Shown: piece by piece, positions 1-5,603 of the stretch | Layout: every line of letters begins with the position of its first letter | How positions within the stretch are numbered: the stretch's first letter is position 1 | Origin: Pseudomonadota bacterium | GTDB taxonomy: Bacteria > Pseudomonadota > Alphaproteobacteria > Micropepsales > Micropepsaceae | Reading direction: 5' to 3' | DNA length: 7,348 nt | NCBI GenBank assembly: GCA_021817355.1 | Contig: JAKAVI010000295.1 | Location: forward strand, 1 to 7,348 | Made by a program: the position numbers and the translations under genes | The notes under the pieces: generated by a model | Databases searched by the model: none | Told to the model about the DNA's origin: nothing | The model's input: the letters and a program-made list of their open reading frames with translations, nothing else

Positions 1-437
1 AGCGCATTGCGCAGGATATGTTCCATGCGCGGCCCCCAGGAATCGGCCCAGATCTTCTTGAAGACTTCGAGAATGCCGGAGGCCGCGAGCGGGCGCTTCT
101 CGGGAGGCACGCTTTCTAGTGGGTTGAAGCCGAGCGGCTGCTCGGCGTTGGGGACGTTGCAATAGATCAGGTCGGCCGGCCGCTTGGACTGTGCGGCGAC
201 AAGCATACGCTCGATGAGATCGCCGTGCGGGTCGAAGACGGCGAGCCCGTGGCCTGCGGCGATGTCCTGCCGGATCATGGTTTCAAGCAGGGTGCTCTTG
301 CCAGTTCCGGTCTTGCCGATGACGTACATCGAAGCCCGGCGGTCCGGCTGGCGGATACCGAAGATTTTGTGCTGGTTGCGGAAATTCGTACTGCCCAGGA
401 TGGTGATGGGATTGTTGTCGTTGCAGCCATTGGCCAT
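1..437 (-). CDS. Conjugative-type DNA transfer ATPase (VirD4/TraG/HerA-like), N-terminal part, truncated by window edge
   Basis: The minus strand read leftwards from an ATG at 437 gives 145 codons that run off the window. A Walker A P-loop, GKTGTGKST, lies at residues 41-49. A conserved FDPHGDLIERM segment follows at 68-78, then FNPLE at 104-108. The part before the P-loop (ILGSTNFRNQ, then IFGIRQPDRR and MYVIGK) is typical of ATPases annotated as type IV secretion or conjugative DNA transfer proteins. In that family the hexameric motor couples ATP hydrolysis to DNA movement, often at the membrane. The Walker B and TraG/TraD C-terminal regions lie outside the window. The frame is closed upstream by a TAG near 511-513, and the only in-frame ATG between the two is 437. 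No clear Shine-Dalgarno sequence precedes it, so the start is less certain than the family. It is divergent from the toxin-antitoxin pair. A cytosolic HerA-like helicase is the alternative. Confidence 0.82.
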   Translation of the reverse strand, partial: MANGCNDNNPITILGSTNFRNQHKIFGIRQPDRRASMYVIGKTGTGKSTLLETMIRQDIAAGHGLAVFDPHGDLIERMLVAAQSKRPADLIYCNVPNAEQPLGFNPLESVPPEKRPLAASGILEVFKKIWADSWGPRMEHILRNA

Positions 438-506
438 CCATTCATGGTGAAGAGATTGGCCGGGAGGTATAGGCCCGGAAATTTTGCCGGGGCGGCAGGA
501 TTTCCA

Positions 507-520
507 CCTCTACGTAGAGG
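507..520. promoter_or_regulatory. 14-bp perfect palindrome in the divergent intergenic region
   Basis: CCTCTACGTAGAGG is self-complementary over all 14 bases. It sits two bases upstream of a TTGACA hexamer and between the divergent ATPase and antitoxin genes. A dimeric regulator could bind here, but none can be assigned from this window. Confidence 0.4.
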
Positions 521-522
521 CC

Positions 523-550
523 TTGACAGACCCATGCCATGGAGTAATGT
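523..550 (+). promoter_or_regulatory. Candidate sigma70 promoter of the toxin-antitoxin operon
   Basis: A consensus -35 TTGACA lies at 523-528. After a 16-base spacer comes TAATGT at 545-550, which keeps the three most conserved -10 positions (T1, A2, T6). Transcription would begin around 557, giving a short leader before the ATG at 581. The spacing is good and the -10 is weak. Confidence 0.45.
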
Positions 551-568
551 CAAAATGGTTTTTTGACA
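548..568. promoter_or_regulatory. Inverted repeat overlapping the -10 and leader: candidate operator
   Basis: TGTCAAAA (548-555) and TTTTGACA (561-568) form perfect 8-bp arms around 5 bases. The repeat overlaps the candidate -10 and ends where the Shine-Dalgarno sequence starts. A protein bound here would block both the promoter and the start of the transcript, which is the usual arrangement for an autoregulated toxin-antitoxin operon. The -35 hexamer at 523-528 repeats the same TTGACA core. Confidence 0.45.
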
Positions 569-580
569 AGGAGGTGTGTT

Positions 581-817
581 ATGGGAAGCACGATACGCGC
601 CCGCGTCCGCAGGGGCGTGCTCGAACCGTTGGAACCGCTGGAACTTGAGGAAGGCAAGGAGGTTACCTTGACCATCGCTACCGTACTCGCCAAACCGCAT
701 ACGGATTGGCTGTCACGGACTGAAGGCGGCTGGGTAGGCCTGGTGGACGGAGAAAAGCTTAAGAGGGACATTTACGAGAGCCGTTCTTCGGGAACGCGGC
801 CGGAGCCCAGGCTATGA
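581..817 (+). CDS. DUF104 / AF2212-PG0164-like antitoxin
   Basis: This is a 78-residue protein. The ATG at 581 is chosen because AAGGAGGTG at 568-576 is a near-ideal Shine-Dalgarno sequence at the right distance; an in-frame TTG at 563 lies upstream of that site and is unlikely. The N-terminus STIRARVRRGVLEPLEPLEL, followed by EEGKEVTLTI, is the hallmark of the DUF104 antitoxin family. Its members are small and beta-rich, and often precede PIN-domain toxins. The C-terminal part (GGWVGLV, then LKRDIYESR) resembles the segment such antitoxins use to mask the toxin. Its stop overlaps the toxin start in ATGA (814-817), giving translational coupling. Expected role: neutralise the downstream nuclease and perhaps help repress the operon. 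DNA binding is not evident from the sequence. Confidence 0.85.
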   Translation: MGSTIRARVRRGVLEPLEPLELEEGKEVTLTIATVLAKPHTDWLSRTEGGWVGLVDGEKLKRDIYESRSSGTRPEPRL

Positions 818-1233
818 CCGGTATCGCATATTTGATCGATACGGACTGGATGATTGATCATCTCGACAGGCTGAAACCGGCCACCAGCAAACGCCTGAGG
901 GAACTCGAACCGCAAGGGCTATCGGTCAGCATCATTACCATCGCCGAATTGTGGGAAGGCATCGCATTTTCCTGCGATCGGCCACGAAGTGAGGCAATGG
1001 TCAATGAGTTCGTCGAGAACATTCGTGTTTTCGAAATCGACGAACGAATCTGCCAGATATTTGGGCAGATCCGTGGAACCCTTAGACGAGCCGGACTGCT
1101 CGACAAGACTGGCATCAGCGATCTGGATCTCATGATCGCGGCCACCGCGCTTCGACACAATCTCACGCTCCTCACCAACAACCGCCGGCACTTCGAAAAT
1201 ATCGAGGGTCTGCGCATAGAAAGCTTGACATAA
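814..1233 (+). CDS. VapC-like PIN-domain toxin ribonuclease
   Basis: A 139-residue protein of usual VapC length. PIN-domain acidic residues are in order: D9 in YLIDTD, E45 in ITIAELWEG, D103/D105 in GISDLDLMIAATA, and a C-terminal LLTNNRRHF segment (119-127) where the family carries its last polar position. These residues coordinate Mg2+ or Mn2+ for RNA cleavage. Known VapC toxins cleave tRNA or rRNA and arrest growth when the antitoxin is lost; the target here cannot be predicted. Translation is coupled to the antitoxin by the ATGA overlap. A strong terminator eight bases after the stop closes the operon. No damage to the reading frame or active site is visible, so the pair should be functional. 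Confidence 0.9.
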   Translation: MTGIAYLIDTDWMIDHLDRLKPATSKRLRELEPQGLSVSIITIAELWEGIAFSCDRPRSEAMVNEFVENIRVFEIDERICQIFGQIRGTLRRAGLLDKTGISDLDLMIAATALRHNLTLLTNNRRHFENIEGLRIESLT

Positions 1234-1240
1234 AAATTTT

Positions 1241-1265
1241 GAGCCTCACCTGAGGCTCGTTTTTT
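1241..1265 (+). terminator. Rho-independent terminator of the toxin-antitoxin operon
   Basis: GAGCCTCA and TGAGGCTC form a perfect 8-bp stem around a 2-base loop as written, likely a 4-base loop in RNA. G and six T follow. It lies eight bases after the toxin stop. Confidence 0.9.
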
Positions 1266-1339
1266 CACTTCGGCAGCATTGCTACAGGCGCATGTTTTGC
1301 CTTGCGTTCGTTCGCGCCGCCTTGTACACTCGCCCCGTT

Positions 1340-1561
1340 ATGGCGCACTGGGATGAAGAGCGCGACCGCCGCTGGGTAAAGAGGATGCGCGAATGCGAAC
1401 ACCTCACGCCGAAGATGAAAGAACTCATCGACAAATTCGAAGAGGACGGCAACCTCATCTATCGGGATCAGTTCTTGGAAGAATTGCGAAACAAGTACGT
1501 CAACGGCAATGACAATGAAGCGGCCCAAAAGAGCAATATTCATCTAACTCACCGAGTCTAA
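1340..1561 (+). CDS. Small highly charged hypothetical protein
   Basis: This is a 73-residue ORF from ATG 1340 (MAHWDEERDRRWVKRMRE). I do not recognise a family. It is rich in Glu, Asp, Arg and Lys and has no membrane segment or signal peptide. Residues 1-55 look helical, with alternating acidic and basic residues, and the tail (about 60-73) is polar. The frame is open 16 codons further up to 1292, but that extension (FCLAFVRAALYTRP) differs in composition and starts close to the terminator, so the ATG at 1340 is preferred. No clear Shine-Dalgarno sequence precedes either start. It stands alone between a terminator and the next operon. A minus-strand frame covering 1265-1543 is judged a shadow. 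It could be a small accessory or regulatory protein of the element. Confidence 0.55.
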   Translation: MAHWDEERDRRWVKRMRECEHLTPKMKELIDKFEEDGNLIYRDQFLEELRNKYVNGNDNEAAQKSNIHLTHRV

Positions 1562-1627
1562 CCTACCTCGCGGCCTGCCCATTCCGTCAGCTTTCTCCCC
1601 ATATACATCCCCTGCCCGTTGTCTAGC

Positions 1628-1646
1628 CTGAAGGTGGTTCCTTCAG
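1628..1646 (+). promoter_or_regulatory. Hairpin in the leader of the SWIM/nuclease operon
   Basis: CTGAAGG (1628-1634) and CCTTCAG (1640-1646) pair perfectly around a 5-base loop, about 30 bases before the GTG start and without a T-tract. It could be a leader RNA structure or a protein-binding site. No convincing promoter was found in 1562-1676; TATACA at 1602-1607 resembles a -10 but has no matching -35. Confidence 0.3.
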
Positions 1647-1676
1647 AACCCATCTTCAATCATTAGGAGAACATCC

Positions 1677-2570
1677 GTGACCGTATCGCAGCTCGACGTA
1701 CGGCGCGAGCGCGCCGAAAACGGTGCGCTCGTCGTCTCCCGGGTCGATGACGGCTTCCGCGTCTATTCGATCCACAACCCTTCCCGCATGTACCAGGTCC
1801 GGCAGGACAACGGCCGCTATGCCTGTTCCTGCCCGGACTTCGCCGCGCACGAGTCCGACCTGGCCTGGCGCTGCAAGCACATCCTGGCCGTTGCGCCGGC
1901 CGTTCCGGCGGAACTGCAGGTGACGGCACCGCAGCCTAACGGGAAAGCGGCGGTTGCCGCATTTCCCCAGCCGGCGCCGACCCCTCACCAGAACGGCGCC
2001 GCGCAGATGCTCATCAAACGCAGCGTGAGCCCCGACGGGCGGATCGATTCCGTATCCGTCGAGTTCTCGCTGCCCATCACCGACATCACCCAGGGCGACA
2101 TCAAGTCCAAGGCCCTCGCCATGCTCCGTCTCCAGAAGGAGATCGTGGCCGAGTTCCTGAAACTGAACGGCGTTCCGAAAACAAACGGAGCCGCCGTTTC
2201 TGCAACTCCCCGGCCAGCAACCCCGCAACCCTCAGCCCAGCCGCAACCCGTTGCCTCAAATGGTCAGCCGGTATTGGCCCGCGTGCTCGATATCGGCAAG
2301 GTGAACGGCAAATGGGGCGAGCGGCTCTGCCTCAATGTCGAGGTGAACGGCCGCACCTCGCGCCTCTTCGGCTCGGCGAAACAACTGGCCGAGCGCATCG
2401 AAGCCGCGGGCTACACTATCGGTCCTGAGGCCCTCGCCCCCGGCGCGCGATTGAACCTCGCTTGCCGGGCGATCACCAAACCCTCAAACGACGGCCGCTA
2501 CCTCAATGTCGAAGAGCTCCTGCCGCTCGGAAAGTCCCAGGGAGGCGACGATGACTACGTGCCTTTCTGA
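1677..2570 (+). CDS. SWIM zinc-finger protein with putative ssDNA-binding C-terminal half and SSB-like acidic tail
   Basis: A 297-residue protein starting at GTG 1677, with a TAGGAG Shine-Dalgarno sequence nine to ten bases upstream. A SWIM zinc finger lies at about 30-75: C50-x-C52, then C66-K-H68 in WRCKHILAV. SWIM fingers bind DNA or protein partners. A Pro/Ala/Gln linker (about 81-108) leads to a mixed segment (111-165: KRSVSPDGRIDSVSVEF onward), and a second Pro/Gln-rich linker spans 172-197. The last part (198-285) has alternating hydrophobic and polar strands and may be an OB-like or similar beta fold. This is inference. The protein ends in GGDDDYVPF, very like the DDDIPF tip of bacterial SSB, which recruits repair and replication enzymes. 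The overlap with the downstream nuclease gene suggests they work together. I do not know a named family for the whole architecture. Confidence 0.82.
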   Translation: MTVSQLDVRRERAENGALVVSRVDDGFRVYSIHNPSRMYQVRQDNGRYACSCPDFAAHESDLAWRCKHILAVAPAVPAELQVTAPQPNGKAAVAAFPQPAPTPHQNGAAQMLIKRSVSPDGRIDSVSVEFSLPITDITQGDIKSKALAMLRLQKEIVAEFLKLNGVPKTNGAAVSATPRPATPQPSAQPQPVASNGQPVLARVLDIGKVNGKWGERLCLNVEVNGRTSRLFGSAKQLAERIEAAGYTIGPEALAPGARLNLACRAITKPSNDGRYLNVEELLPLGKSQGGDDDYVPF

Positions 2571-3351
2571 AGACCCCGAAACGGCCCTGGAGCGCTCCGC
2601 TACCTCTCACCTCTCCTTTTCCCGCGTGAACCGTTACCTGACCTGTCCGGAGCAGTACCGGCTTTACTACATCGAAAACCTCCGGCCGAAGGTCGAGAGC
2701 GCCAACCTGGCCTTCGGAGCATTGATCCACGCGGCCCTTGCGGAATTCTTCCGCAAGGGCGCCGATCCGGTCGAGGGTTTCCTCAAGGAATGGGCGATTC
2801 TCAAGGATGTTCCGCTCGACTACGGCAAGCGGGAATCCTGGGAAAGCCTGCGGGAGAAGGGCGAGAAGCTCCTTCGGCGTTTCCTCCTCACGGAAACGCC
2901 GAAGATCAAGCGGGTCCTGGCGGTCGAACGCAAATTCGAGGTTGCCGTTACCACGCTTGATGAGCCCTTCATTGGCATCGTGGACCTCTATACCGAGCTC
3001 GACGGCAAAACGACAATCATTGATTTCAAAACCGCCTCAGCCGGCTATGAGGACCACGAAGTTGCCCTCTCCGACCAGTTGACCGCCTACTTCCTCGGCG
3101 AGCCCGGGGCCGAGCAGGTCGCCTACTGCGTTCTCGTCAAAACCAAGGAGCCGCGGATCGAATGGCATCTGTCGCAGCGGAACCCGGCGCATTTAGCCGA
3201 GTTCCTGGACAAGGTGCGGATCGTGGCGGCGGACATCAAGGCCGGCCGGTTCTACAAGCGGCCGGGCAAGCACTGCGCCTGGTGCGACTTCCTGCCGGCG
3301 TGCCTCGGTGACGAAAAAAAGGCCCGGGAAACACTGGTGAAGATCGCATAA
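2551..3351 (+). CDS. PD-(D/E)XK nuclease, RecB/Cas4-like, with probable 4Fe-4S cluster
   Basis: A 266-residue protein from ATG 2551; GGAGG at 2541-2545 is well placed, which argues against the longer frame opening at 2506. Nuclease motifs are in order: LSFSRVNRYLTCPEQYRLYY with C32, GALIHAALAEFF with H60, GIVDLY with D145, IIDFKT with D158-x-K160, and QLTAY with Q176 and Y180. C242, C245 and C251 in HCAWCDFLPAC, together with C32, match the iron-sulfur cysteines of Cas4 and AddB/RecB-type nucleases. Such enzymes degrade or trim DNA ends with Mg2+ or Mn2+. All visible catalytic residues are intact. It overlaps the SWIM gene by 20 bp and is followed directly by a terminator. There is no CRISPR array or cas1/cas2 nearby, so a recombination or transfer role is likelier than spacer acquisition. 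Confidence 0.9.
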   Translation: MTTCLSEDPETALERSATSHLSFSRVNRYLTCPEQYRLYYIENLRPKVESANLAFGALIHAALAEFFRKGADPVEGFLKEWAILKDVPLDYGKRESWESLREKGEKLLRRFLLTETPKIKRVLAVERKFEVAVTTLDEPFIGIVDLYTELDGKTTIIDFKTASAGYEDHEVALSDQLTAYFLGEPGAEQVAYCVLVKTKEPRIEWHLSQRNPAHLAEFLDKVRIVAADIKAGRFYKRPGKHCAWCDFLPACLGDEKKARETLVKIA

Positions 3352-3359
3352 ACCATTCA

Positions 3360-3392
3360 GAGCCATGCATATAATGCATGGCTCGTTTTTTT
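3360..3392 (+). terminator. Rho-independent terminator of the SWIM/nuclease operon
   Basis: GAGCCATGCAT (3360-3370) and ATGCATGGCTC (3374-3384) form a perfect 11-bp stem with a 3-base loop, followed by G and seven T. It starts nine bases after the nuclease stop. Confidence 0.92.
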
Positions 3393-3560
3393 GACATTGG
3401 GCAAACTAGGGTCGACAGCTAATTGCTCGCATTTTAGGTCATATTCTAATTTTCTGTAGAATGAGCACGAAATGCTGCCAATTTTTCTTAAGCGCGGGTT
3501 TTGGCCACGAAACATTTCGCAGTTCGATGTGATATATATCGTGGATCAAGCCGTCCCAAG
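3393..3560. other. Intergenic spacer without a recognisable gene
   Basis: This AT-richer stretch follows the terminator, and no frame in it looks coding. It contains an ATTCTA/TAGAAT inverted repeat (3443-3448 and 3457-3462, 8-base spacer) and a 10-bp palindrome GATATATATC (3531-3540). Either could be a remnant promoter or operator of the decayed recombinase downstream. Confidence 0.4.
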
Positions 3561-3878
3561 ATGCCACATCGGTCATTAATGCTGCGCCGATACTGGAAGA
3601 ACAGGACACACCGGCAAGAGCAAAATGACAACCACCAGGCGATCTCGTTGGAGTCCCAACGGATCGAGCTCAGGCGCTACCCTAGCACCCGCGGCCTGGA
3701 GGTGAAGGGGGGTCTATCGGAGAGCCGGAGTGCCAATCCCTGACATGTCGGTTTTCAAAATGACACGGGCCAGATCCGGAAGGGCAAAGCCCGCGGGATT
3801 ACCGCATGGTACTCGGGCCGTCTGACCAGTAACGCGGTTGACGGCGCGCAGATCAAACACCTCCTCGACACTTGCATG
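3561..3878 (+). pseudogene. Decayed serine site-specific recombinase (resolvase catalytic domain remnant)
   Basis: One frame carries serine-recombinase landmarks. YWKNRTHRQEQ (3591-3623) lines up with the family's YYRVSTDRQEQ-type N-terminus. ISLESQRIELRRY and RGLEV follow, then SESRSANP (3717-3740), where large recombinases have ESRSA. After a TGA at 3741-3743 the same frame continues with IRKGKARGITAWYSGRLTSN and AVDGAQIKHLLDT, close to the family pattern GxAxGIIAWHPDRLxRNxVDGGxIIxLLDT. The alignment is from memory. The catalytic serine position holds Arg (codon AGG at 3603-3605, one base from AGC or AGT), a TGA interrupts the frame, the conserved D-R pair of WHPDRL is G-R, and the several hundred C-terminal residues usual in large members are absent. 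It is therefore a dead fragment. It suggests that site-specific recombination once acted here, before or during arrival of the R-M genes. Confidence 0.6.
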
Positions 3879-3968
3879 CTTCAATCGTCTCGCCGCCCTA
3901 TCCTTGAGCAATTGGCTAAGGTTCTCAATTCCGCCCAGAAGGGTGGTCTGCCGTTGGCGTACAAGCCT
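3879..3968. other. Unassigned spacer, open on both strands
   Basis: The recombinase frame stays open on the plus strand to a TAG at 4035-4037, but after residue DT (3872) its translation no longer resembles any recombinase region I know. A minus-strand frame of 90 codons (3714-3986) is also open but has no usable ribosome binding site and lies opposite the recombinase remnant. Neither is called as a gene. Confidence 0.35.
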
Positions 3969-3996
3969 TTGACAATTGCCTCTCATCCCTTAGGAT
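3969..3996 (+). promoter_or_regulatory. Candidate promoter of the restriction-modification operon
   Basis: Consensus TTGACA at 3969-3974, a 16-base spacer, then TAGGAT at 3991-3996, which matches four of six -10 positions including the key ones. Transcription would start around 4003, so the small ORF at 4006 would be almost leaderless. No control-protein box was recognised. Confidence 0.45.
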
Positions 3997-4005
3997 TAAG
4001 GAACG

Positions 4006-4107
4006 ATGTTTGGAGCGATGGAACGCATTCAAACTAGATATGAAGAGGAGCATCCTGGCCTGGAGCGTGCCCAGATTCCCTCCCTGATACGATGGGTAAT
4101 TTCATGA
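4006..4107 (+). CDS. Possible 33-residue leader peptide ORF upstream of the methyltransferase
   Basis: ATG 4006 is preceded by AAGGA (3998-4002) at good spacing, and the ORF runs MFGAMERIQTRY to WVIS. Its TGA (4105-4107) overlaps the second in-frame ATG of the methyltransferase (4104-4106) as ATGA. This is the same coupling geometry seen at the methyltransferase-endonuclease junction. The methyltransferase starts have no clear Shine-Dalgarno sequence of their own, so ribosomes finishing this ORF could supply initiation. I do not recognise the peptide. It is rich in charged residues (RYEEEH, LERAQ) and may simply be a chance frame. If transcription starts at about 4003, the Shine-Dalgarno sequence would not be in the RNA. 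Confidence 0.3.
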   Translation: MFGAMERIQTRYEEEHPGLERAQIPSLIRWVIS

Positions 4108-5603
4108 ACTCGCAAGAAGTGCCAATCCAGCTGCTTGATCGCGCAGATCGCCAGCGCCAGGCTGTCGCACCCTGGATTGGCCAGAAGCGTAAATCGGAAC
4201 TCGGGCAGTTCATGACGCCAGCACCGGTTGCGAGATTCATGGCATCGCTTTTTGCGCCGAACTCAACGCGCACGGCGATTCTGCTGGACCCTGGCGCCGG
4301 CTTAGGTGCACTCTCGTGCGCCTTCCTCGACCGCTGGTCTGCCGGCGATGGACTCTCGTTCGGCAAGGTTGAGGTTGACGCGTATGAAATCGATACCAGA
4401 TTGAGGGAGGCTTTGCTGAAGACCATGAAGAGCTATGGCGAACGCCTGCCTCTCCGGTGGAATGTTTCGTCCGACGACTTCATCGAGGCCGCTGCCCTTC
4501 AAAGCATGGCTCCGCGACGCTATACCCATGCGATCCTAAATCCCCCGTACAAGAAGATCAACAGTCTTTCCGCTCATCGCTCGATTTTGCGCCAAGTTGG
4601 GATCGAGACGGTCAACCTATATTCCGCCTTCGTGGCCCTGACCGTGTCTCTTATGAAGCCTGGCGGCCAGTTGGTTGCAATCATTCCCCGTAGTTTTTGC
4701 AACGGTCCATATTACCGTCCGTTCCGTAGATTCCTTTTGCAACGCGCTGCCCTACGCCACATGCACTTGTTCGCTTCAAGAAGCAAGGCGTTCAAAGACG
4801 ATGACGTGCTGCAGGAGAACATCATTATTCGGGTCGAATGCGGTGCCATCCAGGGTCCTGTTACGGTCTCGCATTCCACTGACGACAGCTTTTGCGATCT
4901 CGTTGAACAGGTTCATCCCTTTAACCGGATTGTGTTTCCTTCTGACCCGGAAAGCTTCATCCATGTGCCGATTTCGAAGGGACCCAACAGTATTGAGCTG
5001 GCGCCCGGCATTCGCTCCAGTCTCTGCGACCTCGGGATCGATGTCTCAACTGGCCCAGTCGTCGACTTCCGGTTGCTGGAGCATATTGAAGAACTCCCGA
5101 GCAGCGGCACCGTACCGCTACTGTATCCCGGCCATTTTTCCGGGCAAATGACACAATGGCCCAAGAAAGGGCAGAAGCGCGGCAATGCGCTGCGGCTCAA
5201 CCAAGCGACAAGAAAATGGCTCTACCCGAACGGTTACTACACCCTTGTCCGGCGGTTTTCCTCGAAGGAAGAGGCGCGTCGCATTGTCGCTAGCGTGGTG
5301 AAACCAGTCGAATTCCCGGGCGCAGAGTTCCTCGGATTCGAGAATCATCTGAACGTCTTTCACCAAGAAAAACACGGATTGCCTGAGGATCTCGCGTATG
5401 GCCTCGCGCTCTACCTCAATACGACCGCTGTCGATGAGGATTTTCGACGGTTCAACGGACATACCCAAGTCAATGCGACCGATCTCCGCCAGATGAGGTA
5501 TCCTGATCGTTGTGCGCTCAGTGAGCTTGGCAAATGGTCTCGACGACAACGCCTTCTGACACAAGCAATCATTGACGAGAAGGTAAAAGATCTCACAGGA
5601 TGA
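4092..5603 (+). CDS. Type II DNA N6-adenine methyltransferase, BsuBI/PstI (Eco57I-like) type
   Basis: A 503-residue protein, close to the length of known BsuBI/PstI methylases. KRKSELGQFMTP (residues 32-43) is the family's N-terminal motif X region. LLDPGAGLGALS (64-75) is the S-adenosylmethionine-binding motif I. YEID (98-101) is motif II. NPPY at 150-153 is catalytic motif IV, typical of adenine-N6 methylation. The later part (about 330-500), including HFSGQMTQWPKK and GHTQVNATDLRQMRYP, is the likely target-recognition region; a related NGHTQVNATDLR stretch is common in this family. Expected role: methylate adenine in CTGCAG to protect host DNA from the coupled endonuclease. The start could be ATG 4092 or ATG 4104; the latter overlaps the stop of a small leader ORF. 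Its stop overlaps the endonuclease ATG at 5600-5603. Confidence 0.92.
   Translation: MGNFMNSQEVPIQLLDRADRQRQAVAPWIGQKRKSELGQFMTPAPVARFMASLFAPNSTRTAILLDPGAGLGALSCAFLDRWSAGDGLSFGKVEVDAYEIDTRLREALLKTMKSYGERLPLRWNVSSDDFIEAAALQSMAPRRYTHAILNPPYKKINSLSAHRSILRQVGIETVNLYSAFVALTVSLMKPGGQLVAIIPRSFCNGPYYRPFRRFLLQRAALRHMHLFASRSKAFKDDDVLQENIIIRVECGAIQGPVTVSHSTDDSFCDLVEQVHPFNRIVFPSDPESFIHVPISKGPNSIELAPGIRSSLCDLGIDVSTGPVVDFRLLEHIEELPSSGTVPLLYPGHFSGQMTQWPKKGQKRGNALRLNQATRKWLYPNGYYTLVRRFSSKEEARRIVASVVKPVEFPGAEFLGFENHLNVFHQEKHGLPEDLAYGLALYLNTTAVDEDFRRFNGHTQVNATDLRQMRYPDRCALSELGKWSRRQRLLTQAIIDEKVKDLTG

Noticed and set aside
563..580. TTG start extending the antitoxin by six codons
   Set aside because: It lies upstream of the strong AAGGAGGTG at 568-576, which fits only the ATG at 581.
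275..700. 141-codon minus-strand frame across the ATPase/antitoxin boundary
   Set aside because: It overlaps the P-loop ATPase in another frame and the antitoxin on the opposite strand; its translation is low complexity and matches nothing.
1265..1543. 92-codon minus-strand frame opposite the small charged protein
   Set aside because: Its hydrophobic composition mirrors the charged codons of the plus strand, it has no ribosome binding site, and it ends at the terminator tail.
1656..2228. 190-codon minus-strand frame opposite the SWIM gene
   Set aside because: A shadow of the GC-rich SWIM gene, which has the zinc-finger motif, a ribosome binding site and operon context.
2551..3351. Cas4 of a CRISPR system
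   Set aside because: The fold is Cas4-like, but there is no repeat array and no cas1, cas2 or effector gene in the window, so no CRISPR role is claimed.
3531..3540. GATATATATC palindrome as an att core or operator
   Set aside because: A short AT-rich palindrome is easily expected by chance, and no second copy was found in the window.
3714..3986. 90-codon minus-strand ORF
   Set aside because: No usable Shine-Dalgarno sequence and no recognisable motif; the opposite strand carries the recombinase landmarks.
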